Assembly (NCBI RefSeq): GCF_029581195.1
Contig: NZ_CP120737.1
Coordinates: forward strand, 496,001-560,000
Reading direction: 5' to 3'
DNA from: Solwaraspora sp. WMMD791
GTDB taxonomy: Bacteria > Actinomycetota > Actinomycetes > Mycobacteriales > Micromonosporaceae
Length of the DNA stretch: 64,000 nucleotides
The translations under genes were made by a program, and so were the position numbers. The notes under the pieces were generated by a model. That model was given only the letters and a program-made list of their open reading frames with translations, searched no databases and had not been told where the DNA came from. Shown piece by piece: positions 47,417 through 56,756 of the stretch. Position 1 is the first letter of the stretch. The number at the start of each line of letters is the position of its first letter.

Positions 47417-49503
47417 CCGGCGGGCCGGGCGGTGACCCGCTGGCCGCACCGCTGACCGTCGGCCGGCACCGGCTGCGCAACCGGATGGTGATGACCCCGC
47501 ACCTCGGCCGGCTGCCGCCCCGACGGCTGCGGCGGTACGTGGCCGAGCGCGCCGCCGGCGGGGTGGCGATGATCGTGCTACCCGCCGGTCAGGGGGTGTA
47601 CGCCAACCCGGTCTACCCGCTGGAGGCCTGCCCCGGTGACCCGGACGGCTACGCCGACCCCGACGCGGTCTCGTTCCACGTGCGTGACCCCCGGCACCGC
47701 CAGGTGCTGCTCGCGGCGGCACACGAGCAACTGGTGGGACTGGCGGACGCGGCGCACGGCGGCGGGGCGCTCGCCGTCGGCCAGATCCACCACCCCGGCG
47801 CCGAACGCGGCTGGGACGACTTCCAACCGGCCCTCGCCCCGTCGCAGGTACGGGGCGACGACACCGGAACCGTCCCGCACGCGCTCACCGCCGCCGAGAT
47901 CGACGACCTGGTGACCGGCTACCTCGCCACCGCCACGGCGATCGCCGACGCCGGGTTCGACGGCGTCGAGCTGCACGCCGGCCACGGGTACCTGCTGAAC
48001 CGGTTCCTGTCCCCGCGCTACAACCGGCGCACCGACCGGTACGGCGGCTCCCCGGCCGGCCGGCTGCGCCTGATCCGCCAGATCCTGCGCGGGGTGCGCG
48101 CCGAGCTGGGGGACCGGTCGCTGCTCGGCGTCCGGCTCACCGCTGGCGAGGAGGTGCCGGGCGGGATCGACGCCGCCGGAGTGACCGGGATCGCCGCCGG
48201 CATCGCCGATCTCGTCGACTACGTCAACCTGTCGCTCGGCAACCACGACGGGCTGCGCGACGGCCGGCCGGCTACCGCGTACACCGGATCCTGGCTGGTG
48301 CCGCCGGCGCCGGCGGCGGAGATCGCTCGGCAGGTCCGCGCCGTGGTCGACGTGCCGGTCCTGCTCTCCGGCCGGATCACCGATCCGGCGATCGCCCGCA
48401 GCCTGGTCGCCGACGGCGCTGCCGACCTGGTGGGACTGGCCCGGGCGTTGATCGCGGACCCCACCTTTCCCCGGCGCGCGGTCAGCGGGGACGACGCCGG
48501 CATCGTCCGCTGCGTCGCCTGCAACGAGTGCGTACGGGTGCCGTTCTCCTGCCCGGCGAACCCGGCCGCCGGCCGGGAAGCCGAGTTCGACCCGCTGCCC
48601 GCCGAACCACCGGCCGGGCCGGCCCTGGTCCGACACCGTCGTACCCACCGACGGATCGCCGTCGTCGGTGCCGGGCCGGCCGGGGTGGAGGTGGCGGTCG
48701 GCACCGCGGCTGCCGGAGCCGAGGTGACGCTGATCGAGGCCGCCGACGCGGTCGGCGGGGCACTGCGTCACCTGGTCGGTACGCCACTGCTCGCCGACTG
48801 GGCACCGCTGCTGCACCGGCTCGAGCGACGGCTGGCCCCGCTGCTGGACCGGCCGTCTCCCGCCGGCGGGCGAGTGGTCCTGCGTACCGGCACCACCGCC
48901 ACCGCCGACCACCCCGACCTGCTCGACGCGGACCTGGTGGTGCTGGCGACCGGCGGCCGGCCGGGCCCGGCCGGTTTCCCTGCCGACCAACCGGTACTGA
49001 CCACGATGGATCTGCTGGCCGGCCGCCGACCGCCGTCGGGCGTGCCGGTGCTGGTGGTCGGCGGCGCCGAACGGCACCTCGAGCCGCTGCTCGCCGCCGA
49101 CCTGCTGGCCGGGGAGGGCTGGCCGGTCCAGGTGTGCACCGAATGCGTCGACGTCGGATCCGATCTGGATCAGCGGACCCGGCCGGCGGTGTTGCGTCGG
49201 CTGTACGGCCGGGCGGTGGGGTTCGCCCCGATGAGCCGGGTGCACCGGTGGTCCGGCGGGGCCGTCGAGGTGGAGCAGTTGTTCACCGGGCACCGGTCGA
49301 TCCTCGACGCCGGTGCGGTGATTCTCGCGCACGGCCGTACCGCCAACGACGGGCTGCGCGCCGCGCTGCCGGCGGACCTCGAATGTCAGGTGGTCGGCGA
49401 CGCGTTGGCGCCACGTCGGCTGACGCACGCCGTGCTGGAAGGAGCCCGGTTTGGACACGCACTGTCCGCCGCCGACCGGCGATGGCCCCGAACCTTCAGT
49501 TGA
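47413..49503 (+). CDS. Old Yellow Enzyme/2,4-dienoyl-CoA reductase-type Fe-S flavoprotein
   Basis: A 696-residue enzyme in three parts. Residues about 8-355 are an FMN TIM barrel (VELHAGHGYLLNRFLSP followed by YNRRTDRYGGS). Then comes a [4Fe-4S] site with Cys367, Cys370, Cys373 and Cys380 in CVACNECVRVPFSC. The FAD/NAD part starts at VVGAGPAGVEVA (417-428). Relatives reduce conjugated C=C bonds (dienoyl-CoA, enones) or demethylate amines, with electrons passing from NAD(P)H through FAD, Fe-S and FMN. The ATG overlaps the SDR stop. It is probably cotranscribed with the ALDH, SDR and TcuA-like genes. An unsaturated ketone or acyl-CoA is a likely substrate type; identity unknown. Confidence 0.9.
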   Translation: MTGGPGGDPLAAPLTVGRHRLRNRMVMTPHLGRLPPRRLRRYVAERAAGGVAMIVLPAGQGVYANPVYPLEACPGDPDGYADPDAVSFHVRDPRHRQVLLAAAHEQLVGLADAAHGGGALAVGQIHHPGAERGWDDFQPALAPSQVRGDDTGTVPHALTAAEIDDLVTGYLATATAIADAGFDGVELHAGHGYLLNRFLSPRYNRRTDRYGGSPAGRLRLIRQILRGVRAELGDRSLLGVRLTAGEEVPGGIDAAGVTGIAAGIADLVDYVNLSLGNHDGLRDGRPATAYTGSWLVPPAPAAEIARQVRAVVDVPVLLSGRITDPAIARSLVADGAADLVGLARALIADPTFPRRAVSGDDAGIVRCVACNECVRVPFSCPANPAAGREAEFDPLPAEPPAGPALVRHRRTHRRIAVVGAGPAGVEVAVGTAAAGAEVTLIEAADAVGGALRHLVGTPLLADWAPLLHRLERRLAPLLDRPSPAGGRVVLRTGTTATADHPDLLDADLVVLATGGRPGPAGFPADQPVLTTMDLLAGRRPPSGVPVLVVGGAERHLEPLLAADLLAGEGWPVQVCTECVDVGSDLDQRTRPAVLRRLYGRAVGFAPMSRVHRWSGGAVEVEQLFTGHRSILDAGAVILAHGRTANDGLRAALPADLECQVVGDALAPRRLTHAVLEGARFGHALSAADRRWPRTFS

Positions 49504-50902
49504 CGTGCTGGTGGTCGGCGCCGGCCTGGCCGGCTGGTGCGCTGCGGTCCGCGCCCAGCAGGCCGGGGCGTCGGTGGTCGTCGTCGAACGGTCCCGCCGC
49601 CGCCCCGGCTGGGGCAACTCGGTGCTGTCCGGCGGTGCCCTGCACGCCGCGCTGCGCGATCCGGAGACCTCGCCGGACCGGCTGCGGGCGCTGGTGCGGG
49701 AGCTGACCGACGGTCGGGCCGACGAGGCGGTGCTGCGCACCTGGAGCGAACGCCTGCGGCCCACGCTGGACTGGCTCGTCGAGCATGGTGCCCAACTGGT
49801 CACCGACGGTGAGGCCGCACACCGGGCGCGGGTGTTCGCCCCGGTGCGCCGCACCGAGCCGGGCCGGCGGTACGCCAGCTTCGGCGTCTGGGCCTTCCTG
49901 CGCGGGCTCGCCGACGAGTTCACCGCCGCCGGCGGCACACTGCGGCAGCCGGCCCGGGCCCGACGGCTGCGGCCCGCGCCCGGTGCGGCCTGGCAGGTCG
50001 GGCTGGATCTGCCGGGCGGTGCCACCGAGTGGATCACCAGCCGGGCCGTGGTCCTCGCTGACGGCGGGTTCCAGGCCGACCCGGGCCTGCGCCGTGACCT
50101 GCTGGACACCGACCGGGTGCTGCTGCGCGGGGCCGGCACCGCGACCGGCGACGGACTGCGGATGGGCCGCTCGGCCGGCGCGGCGCTGGTCCCGGATACC
50201 GGTTTCTACGGCCACCTGCTGGTCCGTGAGGCGCGCCAGGACAGTCGACTGTGGCCGTATCCGATCCTGGACCCGCTGGCGGCGGTCGGGATCGTCGTCG
50301 GCGGAGACGGTCGGCGGCTGGTCGACGAGAGCCACCACGGAGTGACCACGACCAACGCGGTGGCCCACGGCCCGGCACCGGACGGATGCTGGCTGATCGT
50401 CGACGACGACGGGTGGCGCACCGAGGGGCGGATCGGCGACCCGGCCCCCAACCCGTACCTGCTCGACTGCGGTGCGACCGTGCTGACCGGAACCGGTCCG
50501 GCGGACCTGGCGGCGCGAGCCGGCATCGACCCGGCGGGGTTGTCCGCCACGGTGGCGCAGCTGCGGGCGGCGCCGGAGAACGCGTCGCCGCCGCGTACCG
50601 GCCGACTGCGGCTGGCCGTACCGCCGCTGCGGGCGGTGCCGCTGGTGGCCGGGGTCACGTTCGCTCTCGGCGGGCTGCGGGTCGACGGCCGGGCCCGGCT
50701 GCGCGACGCCGCCGGCCAGCCGATCACCGGGCTGTACGCGGCCGGCGCGACCATGGGCGGGCTGCACGGCGGCCCGCGGGCCGGCTACGCGGGCGGGCTG
50801 CTCGAGGCGGCGGTCTTCGGCCTGGTCGCCGGTGCGGAAGCGGCCCGGCAGCCACGGTTGTTGCCGGCGGCGGGCCGGCCCGGCAGCCGGCTCAGCCGGT
50901 GA
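49451..50902 (+). CDS. FAD-dependent dehydrogenase, fumarate-reductase/TcuA-like
   Basis: A 483-residue flavoprotein of the FAD_binding_2 type. The N-terminal VDVLVVGAGLAGWCAAVRAQQAG is the dinucleotide motif and the C-terminal GLYAAGATMGGLHGGPRAGYAGGLLEAAVFG is the flavin-binding end shared with tricarballylate dehydrogenase (TcuA), fumarate reductases and ketosteroid dehydrogenases. The TTG start was chosen because AAGGAG lies six bases upstream; the gene then overlaps the previous one by 53 bp. A later GTG (about 49504) has no such support. Its last 11 bases overlap the 3' end of the convergent ABC gene. It should desaturate or reduce a carboxylic acid or ketone of the pathway. Confidence 0.87.
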   Translation: MDTHCPPPTGDGPEPSVDVLVVGAGLAGWCAAVRAQQAGASVVVVERSRRRPGWGNSVLSGGALHAALRDPETSPDRLRALVRELTDGRADEAVLRTWSERLRPTLDWLVEHGAQLVTDGEAAHRARVFAPVRRTEPGRRYASFGVWAFLRGLADEFTAAGGTLRQPARARRLRPAPGAAWQVGLDLPGGATEWITSRAVVLADGGFQADPGLRRDLLDTDRVLLRGAGTATGDGLRMGRSAGAALVPDTGFYGHLLVREARQDSRLWPYPILDPLAAVGIVVGGDGRRLVDESHHGVTTTNAVAHGPAPDGCWLIVDDDGWRTEGRIGDPAPNPYLLDCGATVLTGTGPADLAARAGIDPAGLSATVAQLRAAPENASPPRTGRLRLAVPPLRAVPLVAGVTFALGGLRVDGRARLRDAAGQPITGLYAAGATMGGLHGGPRAGYAGGLLEAAVFGLVAGAEAARQPRLLPAAGRPGSRLSR

Positions 50903-53021
50903 GGTGACAGGCGGACCAGCCGCCGCCGGCGACCGGCGCCGGCCGTGGGGTCTCCTCGGCGCACACCGGCATCGCGTGCGGGCAGCGGGTGCGGAACCGG
51001 CAACCCGACGGTGGGTCGATCGGGCTGGGGATCTCTCCGGTCGGGGTGCGCCGGTCGGCGAGCCCGTGACTGGCCGGGGTCAGCATCGAGGCCAGCAGCG
51101 CCTGGGTGTACGGGTGGGCAGGGCTGGCGTACACCCGACTGGCCGGACCGCTCTCCACCACCCGCCCCAGGTACATCACCGCCAGCTCGTGGCTGACATG
51201 GTGGACCAGCGCGAGGTCGTGGGCGATGAACAGGAAGGCGATGCCCTCGGCCTCCTGGATGTCCTGGACCAGGTTGACGATCTGCGACCGGGTGGAGACG
51301 TCCAGCGCGCTCACCGGCTCGTCACAGATGATCAGCTGGGGTTCGAGCGCCAGCGCCCGGGCGAACGAGATCCGCTGTCGTTGGCCGCCGGACAGGGCTC
51401 GCGGCGACCGGCGGGCCAGTGCCGGGTCCAGACCGACCCGTTCCAGCAGCTGGCCGATCCGGCGGCGGCGCTCGGCCGGGGTCAGCCGGGAGTGCACCAC
51501 CAGCGGTTCGGCGATGCTCTGCCCGACCGTCATCGACGGGTCCAGCGAGGCGTACGGGTCCTGGAACACCATCTGCATGCCGCGTCGGTGTGACCGCAGC
51601 TCGCCCCGGCGCATCGCGGCGAGGTCCCGCCCGAGGAAGGAGACCTCCCCGCTGCTGGGTTCGATCAACCGCAGGGCGAGCCGGCCGACGGTCGACTTAC
51701 CGGATCCGCTCTCGCCCACCAGGCCGAGGGTCCGGCCACGGGCCACCGTCAGGTCGACGCCGTCGACCGCGTGCACCACCACCCGGCGCAGGCCGAGCAC
51801 CCCGCGCCGGACCGGGAACTGCTTGCTGAGGCCGCGCAGTCGCAGCACGGCCCCGTCGTCGGCGTCGCCGATGTCCCCGGCATCGGTCGGATCGCCGTCG
51901 TCGATCGGATCACCGGTGCCGGCATCCTCGACGGTCGCCTCGGTCACCGCGTCGGTCGCCGCCGGAGGGTCGGATTCGGTGGCGGGCGCCGGGCCGGTGG
52001 CCGGTGCCGGGCCGGTGCCGGGCAGTTCGAGTTCGGCGTGCCGGCCGCACCGGGTGCCCCGGTCGCCGCCGTCCAGCACCGTCCACGGCGGGTCGGTCCG
52101 AGTCCACTGCGGCTGCGCGTGGGCGCACCGGTTGGCGAACCGGCAGCCGGCGGCGGGGAAGTGGCCCGGGCGCGGTACCTGGCCGGGGATGACCGGCAGC
52201 CGGGTGGCCTTCTCGGCAACCTCCGCGCTGGACGAGATCAGCGCCGAGGTGTACGGATGCCGTGGTGCGGCGAACACGTCGCGGACCGGACCGGACTCGA
52301 CGACCTGACCGGCATACATGACGCTGAGCCGTTGCGCCATCGTGGCGATGACGCCGAGATCGTGCGACACCAGCAGCAACGACATCCCCAGCGCGTCACG
52401 CAAATCGCCGAGCAGCTGCAGGATCTGCAGCTGGACCGTCACGTCCAGGGCGGTCGTCGGTTCGTCGGCGATCAGCAGCTCCGGTTCGCCGGCGATGGCC
52501 ATCGCGATCAGCGCCCGTTGGGCCATCCCGCCGGACAGCTCGTGCGGATAGCTGGCCACCCGCTGCTGCGGATCCGGGATCCGGACCAGGTCGAGCAGTT
52601 CCACCGCGCGGGCCCGGGCCTGCCGGCGGTTCATACTGGTGTGTCGCAGCAGGCTCTCGACGATCTGGTTGCCGACGGTGAACGCTGGGTTCAGGCTGCT
52701 CAGCGCCTCCTGAAAGACCATGCCGACCCGGTTGCCGCGGAACCGGGTCAGCTCGGCGGGCGAGCGGCCGGTGAGCTCCTGGCCGGCGAATCGGATCGAA
52801 CCGCCGGTGATCCGGGCCCCGGGCGGCAGCAGGCCGGCCAGGGCGAGACAGGTGATGCTCTTACCTGAGCCGCTCTCGCCGACCAGGCCGAGGGTCTCGC
52901 CGGCGGCGACGGTCAGATCGACCTGCTCGACCAGGTGCACCGTGTCACGTCCGGACCCGACACTCACGGTCAGGCCGTCGACCTCCAGCAGCGGTCCGGT
53001 CGTGGTGCTCGCGGCAGTCAA
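50892..53021 (-). CDS. Fused double ATP-binding protein of a dipeptide/oligopeptide-type ABC importer (DppD-DppF-like)
   Basis: A 709-residue protein with two complete ABC domains. Domain 1 (about 10-265): Walker A GESGSGKS, signature LSGGMAQR, Walker B LLIADEPTTALD. Domain 2 (about 405-655): Walker A GESGSGKST, signature LSGGQRQR, Walker B LIICDEPVSALD. Each is followed by the oligopeptide-type C-terminal extension with Cys-rich ends (GCRFANRCAHA, GCRFRTRCPHA) that may hold an Fe-S cluster. An acidic Asp/Thr/Ala linker (about 345-395) joins them. This resembles GsiA-type fusions. It is the last gene of the minus-strand operon dppB-like, dppC-like, ATPase, controlled from operator/promoter C. 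Confidence 0.94.
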   Translation of the reverse strand: MTAASTTTGPLLEVDGLTVSVGSGRDTVHLVEQVDLTVAAGETLGLVGESGSGKSITCLALAGLLPPGARITGGSIRFAGQELTGRSPAELTRFRGNRVGMVFQEALSSLNPAFTVGNQIVESLLRHTSMNRRQARARAVELLDLVRIPDPQQRVASYPHELSGGMAQRALIAMAIAGEPELLIADEPTTALDVTVQLQILQLLGDLRDALGMSLLLVSHDLGVIATMAQRLSVMYAGQVVESGPVRDVFAAPRHPYTSALISSSAEVAEKATRLPVIPGQVPRPGHFPAAGCRFANRCAHAQPQWTRTDPPWTVLDGGDRGTRCGRHAELELPGTGPAPATGPAPATESDPPAATDAVTEATVEDAGTGDPIDDGDPTDAGDIGDADDGAVLRLRGLSKQFPVRRGVLGLRRVVVHAVDGVDLTVARGRTLGLVGESGSGKSTVGRLALRLIEPSSGEVSFLGRDLAAMRRGELRSHRRGMQMVFQDPYASLDPSMTVGQSIAEPLVVHSRLTPAERRRRIGQLLERVGLDPALARRSPRALSGGQRQRISFARALALEPQLIICDEPVSALDVSTRSQIVNLVQDIQEAEGIAFLFIAHDLALVHHVSHELAVMYLGRVVESGPASRVYASPAHPYTQALLASMLTPASHGLADRRTPTGEIPSPIDPPSGCRFRTRCPHAMPVCAEETPRPAPVAGGGWSACHLTG

Positions 53022-53962
53022 CGGTTGCCTGCTTTCTGCTGGTGCCCACCGGACAGGGCCTGGCTGAGTCCGTCGCCGAGCACCTGGAAGGCGACGACCG
53101 TCAGGGTGATGGTCAGGCCGGGGATGAAGATCAACCAGGGGGCCGAGGCGACCGACGAGAACGCCCGCTGCAGCAGGTTGCCCCAGCTCGCTTCCGGCGG
53201 CTGGATGCTGAGCCCGAGGTAGCTCATCGCGCCTTCGGCGACGATCGCCACGGCCATCGTGATGAAGACCTGGACGACCAGCGGACCGGCGATGTTGGGC
53301 AGCACGTGCCGCAGCACCGACCGCAGGTGGGAGACCCCGATCGAGCGGGCCGCCTCGAGGTAGGTCTCCTCGCGTACCGCCAGCGCCTGGATGCGGCTCA
53401 ACCGGGCGAAGATCGGCACGAAGATGACCGCGAGGGCGAACATGGCGTTGCGCAGCCCGGGCCCGAGCACGCCGACGATGGACATCGCCAGCAGCAGGCC
53501 GGGGACGCTGAGCACGGCGTCGATCAGCGTCATCACCATCCGGTCCACCCAGCCGCCGAAGTAGCCGGCGGTCACCCCGAGCAGGACTCCGCCGAGCAGG
53601 CCGAGCCCGACCGCCTGCAGACAGGCCAGTAGGGAGGAGCGGGAGGCGTACAGCAGCCGGCTGAGCATGTCCCGACCGAGGTCGTCGGTGCCGAGCCAGT
53701 GCGCGGCCGACGGCGGGTCGAGGATCGCCCGGAAGTCGGTGGCGTACGGGTCGTACGGGCTGACCAGCGGCGCGGCGACCGCCAACAGGCTGAGCAGCAC
53801 CAGGTAGCCGAGGGCGACCACGGTCATCGGCTGGCTGCGGATCCGGGCGACGAGGGTGTCGCCGCGGTCGCGGCGGTCGAGCCCGCCCGGTTCCGGCCCG
53901 GTGCCGGGCTCGGCGGGGTTGGCGGTGGCCGCGGTGTCGTCGGTGCTCACTGGTCGGCTCAA
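53018..53962 (-). CDS. ABC transporter permease (DppC-like)
   Basis: A 314-residue permease. An N-terminal cytoplasmic extension of about 40 residues is followed by the OppC/DppC entry helix (TVVALGYLVLLSLLAVAAPLV), the HWLGTDDLGRDMLSRLLYASR motif, and five further helices. The EAA loop YLEAARSIGVSHLRSVLRHVLPN contacts the ATPase. The start is a TTG at 53962 in a TTGA overlap with the previous gene, with GAAGGTG eight bases upstream; a GTG at 53950 is an alternative. The 3' end overlaps the ATPase start (ATGA). Peptide-type systems also import nickel, opines, glycosides and other compounds, so the ligand is open. Confidence 0.93.
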   Translation of the reverse strand: MSRPVSTDDTAATANPAEPGTGPEPGGLDRRDRGDTLVARIRSQPMTVVALGYLVLLSLLAVAAPLVSPYDPYATDFRAILDPPSAAHWLGTDDLGRDMLSRLLYASRSSLLACLQAVGLGLLGGVLLGVTAGYFGGWVDRMVMTLIDAVLSVPGLLLAMSIVGVLGPGLRNAMFALAVIFVPIFARLSRIQALAVREETYLEAARSIGVSHLRSVLRHVLPNIAGPLVVQVFITMAVAIVAEGAMSYLGLSIQPPEASWGNLLQRAFSSVASAPWLIFIPGLTITLTVVAFQVLGDGLSQALSGGHQQKAGNR

Positions 53963-54903
53963 GAGATCCGCACCTTCGGGTTGAGGAGTCCGTAGGCGAT
54001 GTCGACGAGCAGGTTCGCGGTGAGCACGACCACCGCGGAGACCAGGACGACAGCCTGTACGACGGTGAAGTCCCGGTTGAGGATGGCGTCGATGGCGAAC
54101 TTGCCGAGCCCTGGCATGCCGAAGATGGACTCGACGATCACCGCGCCGGACAGCAGGTGCCCGAGCCGGATGCCGAGCACGGTGATCGCCGGCGCCGCCG
54201 CGTTCTTGAGTGCGTGTTTGCCGATCACGGTGCGCGCCGGCAACCCCTTGGACCAGGCGGTCCGGATGTAGGGCTGGGCGTACGCGTGGAGGAAGCCGGT
54301 GCGCAGTTGGCGGGCCATCTCGGCGGCGGTGAACACGCCGAGGGTGATCGACGGCATGATCAGGTGCTGCGCCCAGGGCAGCACGCCCTCGCTGAGCGGG
54401 CTGTAGCCGGTGGCCGGTAGCCAGCGCAACTGCACCGCGAAGATGGTGATCAGCATGGTCGCCAGCCAGAAGTTCGGTACGGCCAGGCCGGCGGCGCTAC
54501 CGAGCAGGCCGAGCCGGTCGACGACGCGGCCGGCGTAGACGCCCTGCAGGATGCCGGTCGGTACGCCGATCAGTAGCACCACGACGAGGGTGCCCAGGGC
54601 GATGCTCGCGGTCAGCGGTGCGCGGCGCAGGATCTCGTCGCTGATCGCCCGGCCGGTCACCAGGGAGTCGCCGAGGTCGCCCTGCAGGACGCCGCCGAGC
54701 CAGTGCGCGTAGCGGACCAGAAAGGGGTCGTCGAGGCGTAGCTGCTGGCGTAGCGCGGCCAGCTGTTCCGGGGTGGCGTGTTCGCCGGCGATCGCCATCG
54801 CCTGGTCGCCGGGGAGCAGCGCGACCAGTGAGAACGCGCCCAGCGAGACGATCAGCAGGAGCGGGATCGCTGACAGGAGGCGCCGGAGGACGAGGGTGAC
54901 CAT
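53959..54903 (-). CDS. ABC transporter permease (DppB-like)
   Basis: A 314-residue permease of the OppB/DppB type. TM1 lies near the start (LVLRRLLSAIPLLLIVSLGAF), followed by the periplasmic segment LRLDDPFLVRYAHWLGGVLQGDLGDSL. The EAA loop PYIRTAWSKGLPARTVIGKHALKNAAAP and GAVIVESIFGMPGLGKF complete the family pattern. ATG at 54903 with AAGGA upstream; residues further upstream in the frame would run into the promoter. First gene of the transporter operon, transcribed divergently from the Baeyer-Villiger monooxygenase out of a shared 183-bp control region holding operators C and D. Confidence 0.94.
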   Translation of the reverse strand: MVTLVLRRLLSAIPLLLIVSLGAFSLVALLPGDQAMAIAGEHATPEQLAALRQQLRLDDPFLVRYAHWLGGVLQGDLGDSLVTGRAISDEILRRAPLTASIALGTLVVVLLIGVPTGILQGVYAGRVVDRLGLLGSAAGLAVPNFWLATMLITIFAVQLRWLPATGYSPLSEGVLPWAQHLIMPSITLGVFTAAEMARQLRTGFLHAYAQPYIRTAWSKGLPARTVIGKHALKNAAAPAITVLGIRLGHLLSGAVIVESIFGMPGLGKFAIDAILNRDFTVVQAVVLVSAVVVLTANLLVDIAYGLLNPKVRIS

Positions 54904-54961
54904 TCGTGGGTGATCCTTTGGCCGCCGGAACGCTGGCTGACCAGCGTCTGACTGTCCGGGC

Positions 54962-54990
54962 AACCTACCTAACGAGCGCTTGTTCGTCAA
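54962..54990 (-). promoter_or_regulatory. Promoter and operator C, ABC transporter operon
   Basis: On the minus strand TTGACG (54990-54985) and TAGGTT (54967-54962) are separated by exactly 17 bases, and that spacer is the operator (core AGCGCT at 54975-54980). Bases 54974-54990 are an exact inverted copy of 55048-55064 in operator D. A regulator bound here would exclude RNA polymerase directly. Predicted start near 54955, about 50 bp before the permease ATG. Confidence 0.8.
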
Positions 54991-55047
54991 TGCTCGTCGG
55001 TCCCGGTGATCCGGCATGCCCCCGTCCGTCGTCCCCCGGCAGCCACG

Positions 55048-55077
55048 TTGACGAACAAGCGCTCGGTTGGCTAGCGT
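55048..55077 (+). promoter_or_regulatory. Promoter and operator D, Baeyer-Villiger monooxygenase operon
   Basis: TTGACG (55048-55053) and TAGCGT (55072-55077) with an 18-base spacer that contains the operator (core AGCGCT at 55058-55063). The predicted transcription start (about 55083) is only two or three bases before the ATG at 55086, so the mRNA would be essentially leaderless. That fits the lack of a Shine-Dalgarno before this gene. Confidence 0.78.
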
Positions 55078-55085
55078 CGGTCGGG

Positions 55086-56753
55086 ATGACGACGGACACC
55101 ACGGTCGACGACCCCGCCGGTCCGGCGGACCGGCACGACGTGCTGGTCGTCGGGGCCGGGTTCGCCGGGATGTACCTGATCCACAAGCTGCGCGCGCTCG
55201 GCTTCACCGTGCACGCGGTCGAGGCGGCTGGCGGCGTCGGCGGCACCTGGTACTGGAACCGGTACCCCGGTGCCCGCTGCGACGTGGCGAGTCTGGAGTA
55301 CTCCTACTCGTTCTCCGAGCCGCTGCAGCAGGAGTGGGAGTGGACCGAGCGGTTCGCCGCCCAGCCGGAGATCCTGCGGTACGCCGAACACGTCGCCGAC
55401 CGGTTCGACCTGCGCCGTGACATCACCTTCGACACCCGGATCCGGACCGCCGACTTCGACGAACAGGCCCGGCTGTGGCGGCTGCGCGCAGATGGCGGGC
55501 GTACCTTCGTCGGCCGGTTCCTGATCACCGCCGTCGGATGCCTGTCCGCCGCCCGGACCCCGGACTGGCCCGGCCAGCGTGACTTCACCGGCCCGATCTA
55601 CCATACTGGACAGTGGCCGCACCGCGAGGTCGACTTCACCGGCCAGCGGGTCGCTGTCGTCGGCACCGGGTCGTCCGGCATCCAGGTGATCCCGCCGATC
55701 GCCGAGCAGGCGGCACACCTGACGGTCTTCCAACGGACCGCCAACTTCAGCCTGCCGGCCCGCAACCGGCCGCTGCTGCCCGGCGAACAGGCCGACGTCA
55801 AGGCCAGGTACCCGCAGATCCGGGCGATGATGCGGGAGAACCCACGGGCGCTGCACCGGCGGACGGGCAAGGGGGTGCTGCAGGTCCCCGAGCAGGTCCG
55901 CCGGGCCGAGCTGGAGCAGCGCTGGCGTGACGGCGAGGTGTCCTTCCTGACCGCGTTCACCGACGTGCTGACCGACGCCGACGCCAACCGCGCGGTCGCC
56001 GACTTCGTCCGGGAGAAGATCCGGGCCACGGTGACCGACCCGGCCACCGCCGAACTGCTCTGCCCGCAGGGCCACCCGATCGGGACGAAGCGGATCTGCC
56101 GCGACACCGGATACTTCGAGACCTTCAACCGCGCCGACGTCGACCTGGTCGACGTACGGACCGAGCCGATCGTGGAACTGACCCCGGGCGGCGTGCGGAC
56201 CAGCCGCCGGGAGTACCCGGTCGACGCGGTCGTCTTCGCCACCGGCTACGACGCGATGACCGGAGCGCTGACCCGCATCGACATCCGGGGCTGCGGTGGG
56301 CGGTCGCTGCGCCAGGTGTGGGCCGACGGGCCGCGCAGCTACCTCGGACTGGCCGTCGCCGGCTTTCCGAACATGTTCACCGTCACCGGGCCGGGCAGCC
56401 CGTCGGTGCTGGTCAACGTGATCATGGCGATCGAGCAGCACGTCGAATGGCTCGCCGACCTGCTCGGGTACCTGCGCGACCGGGAAGTGACCCGGGTGGA
56501 GGCCGACCCCGACCACCAGGACGCGTGGGTGGCGCACGTCGCCGGTCTCGCCGCGGCCACCCTCTACCCGCAGGCCGACTCGTGGTTCATCGGCGCGAAC
56601 GTACCCGGCAAACCCCGGGTCTTCCTGCCGTACGTCGGCGGGCTGGACCGCTACCGGCGGCGGTGCGACGAGATCGCCGCGGCCGGCTACCCGGGTCTGC
56701 GCCTCGACGACCCGGCACCCGATCCGTACCCGGCGAACGATCCGGTGGTCTGA
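55086..56753 (+). CDS. Baeyer-Villiger monooxygenase (class B flavoprotein)
   Basis: A 555-residue FAD/NADPH enzyme inserting an oxygen atom next to a ketone to give an ester or lactone. The first Rossmann motif GAGFAG is at 23-28 and the second GTGSSG at 193-198. The BVMO fingerprint FTGPIYHTGQWP is complete at 167-178 (F-x-G-x3-H-x3-W-P). GGTWYWNRYPGARCDVAS and the C-terminal ATGYDAMTGA and GPGSPSVLVNVI match cyclohexanone- and cyclododecanone-type enzymes. The ATG at 55086 follows from promoter D and from family alignment at the N-terminus. It leads an operon with an esterase and an SDR, the usual set for stepwise ketone degradation. The ketone is unknown. Confidence 0.95.
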   Translation: MTTDTTVDDPAGPADRHDVLVVGAGFAGMYLIHKLRALGFTVHAVEAAGGVGGTWYWNRYPGARCDVASLEYSYSFSEPLQQEWEWTERFAAQPEILRYAEHVADRFDLRRDITFDTRIRTADFDEQARLWRLRADGGRTFVGRFLITAVGCLSAARTPDWPGQRDFTGPIYHTGQWPHREVDFTGQRVAVVGTGSSGIQVIPPIAEQAAHLTVFQRTANFSLPARNRPLLPGEQADVKARYPQIRAMMRENPRALHRRTGKGVLQVPEQVRRAELEQRWRDGEVSFLTAFTDVLTDADANRAVADFVREKIRATVTDPATAELLCPQGHPIGTKRICRDTGYFETFNRADVDLVDVRTEPIVELTPGGVRTSRREYPVDAVVFATGYDAMTGALTRIDIRGCGGRSLRQVWADGPRSYLGLAVAGFPNMFTVTGPGSPSVLVNVIMAIEQHVEWLADLLGYLRDREVTRVEADPDHQDAWVAHVAGLAAATLYPQADSWFIGANVPGKPRVFLPYVGGLDRYRRRCDEIAAAGYPGLRLDDPAPDPYPANDPVV

Positions 56754-56756
56754 CCC

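Noticed and set aside
49504-50902. Later GTG start of the TcuA-like flavoprotein
   Set aside because: A TTG at 49451 has AAGGAG at ideal spacing, whereas the GTG has no ribosome-binding site and would remove residues just before the FAD motif.
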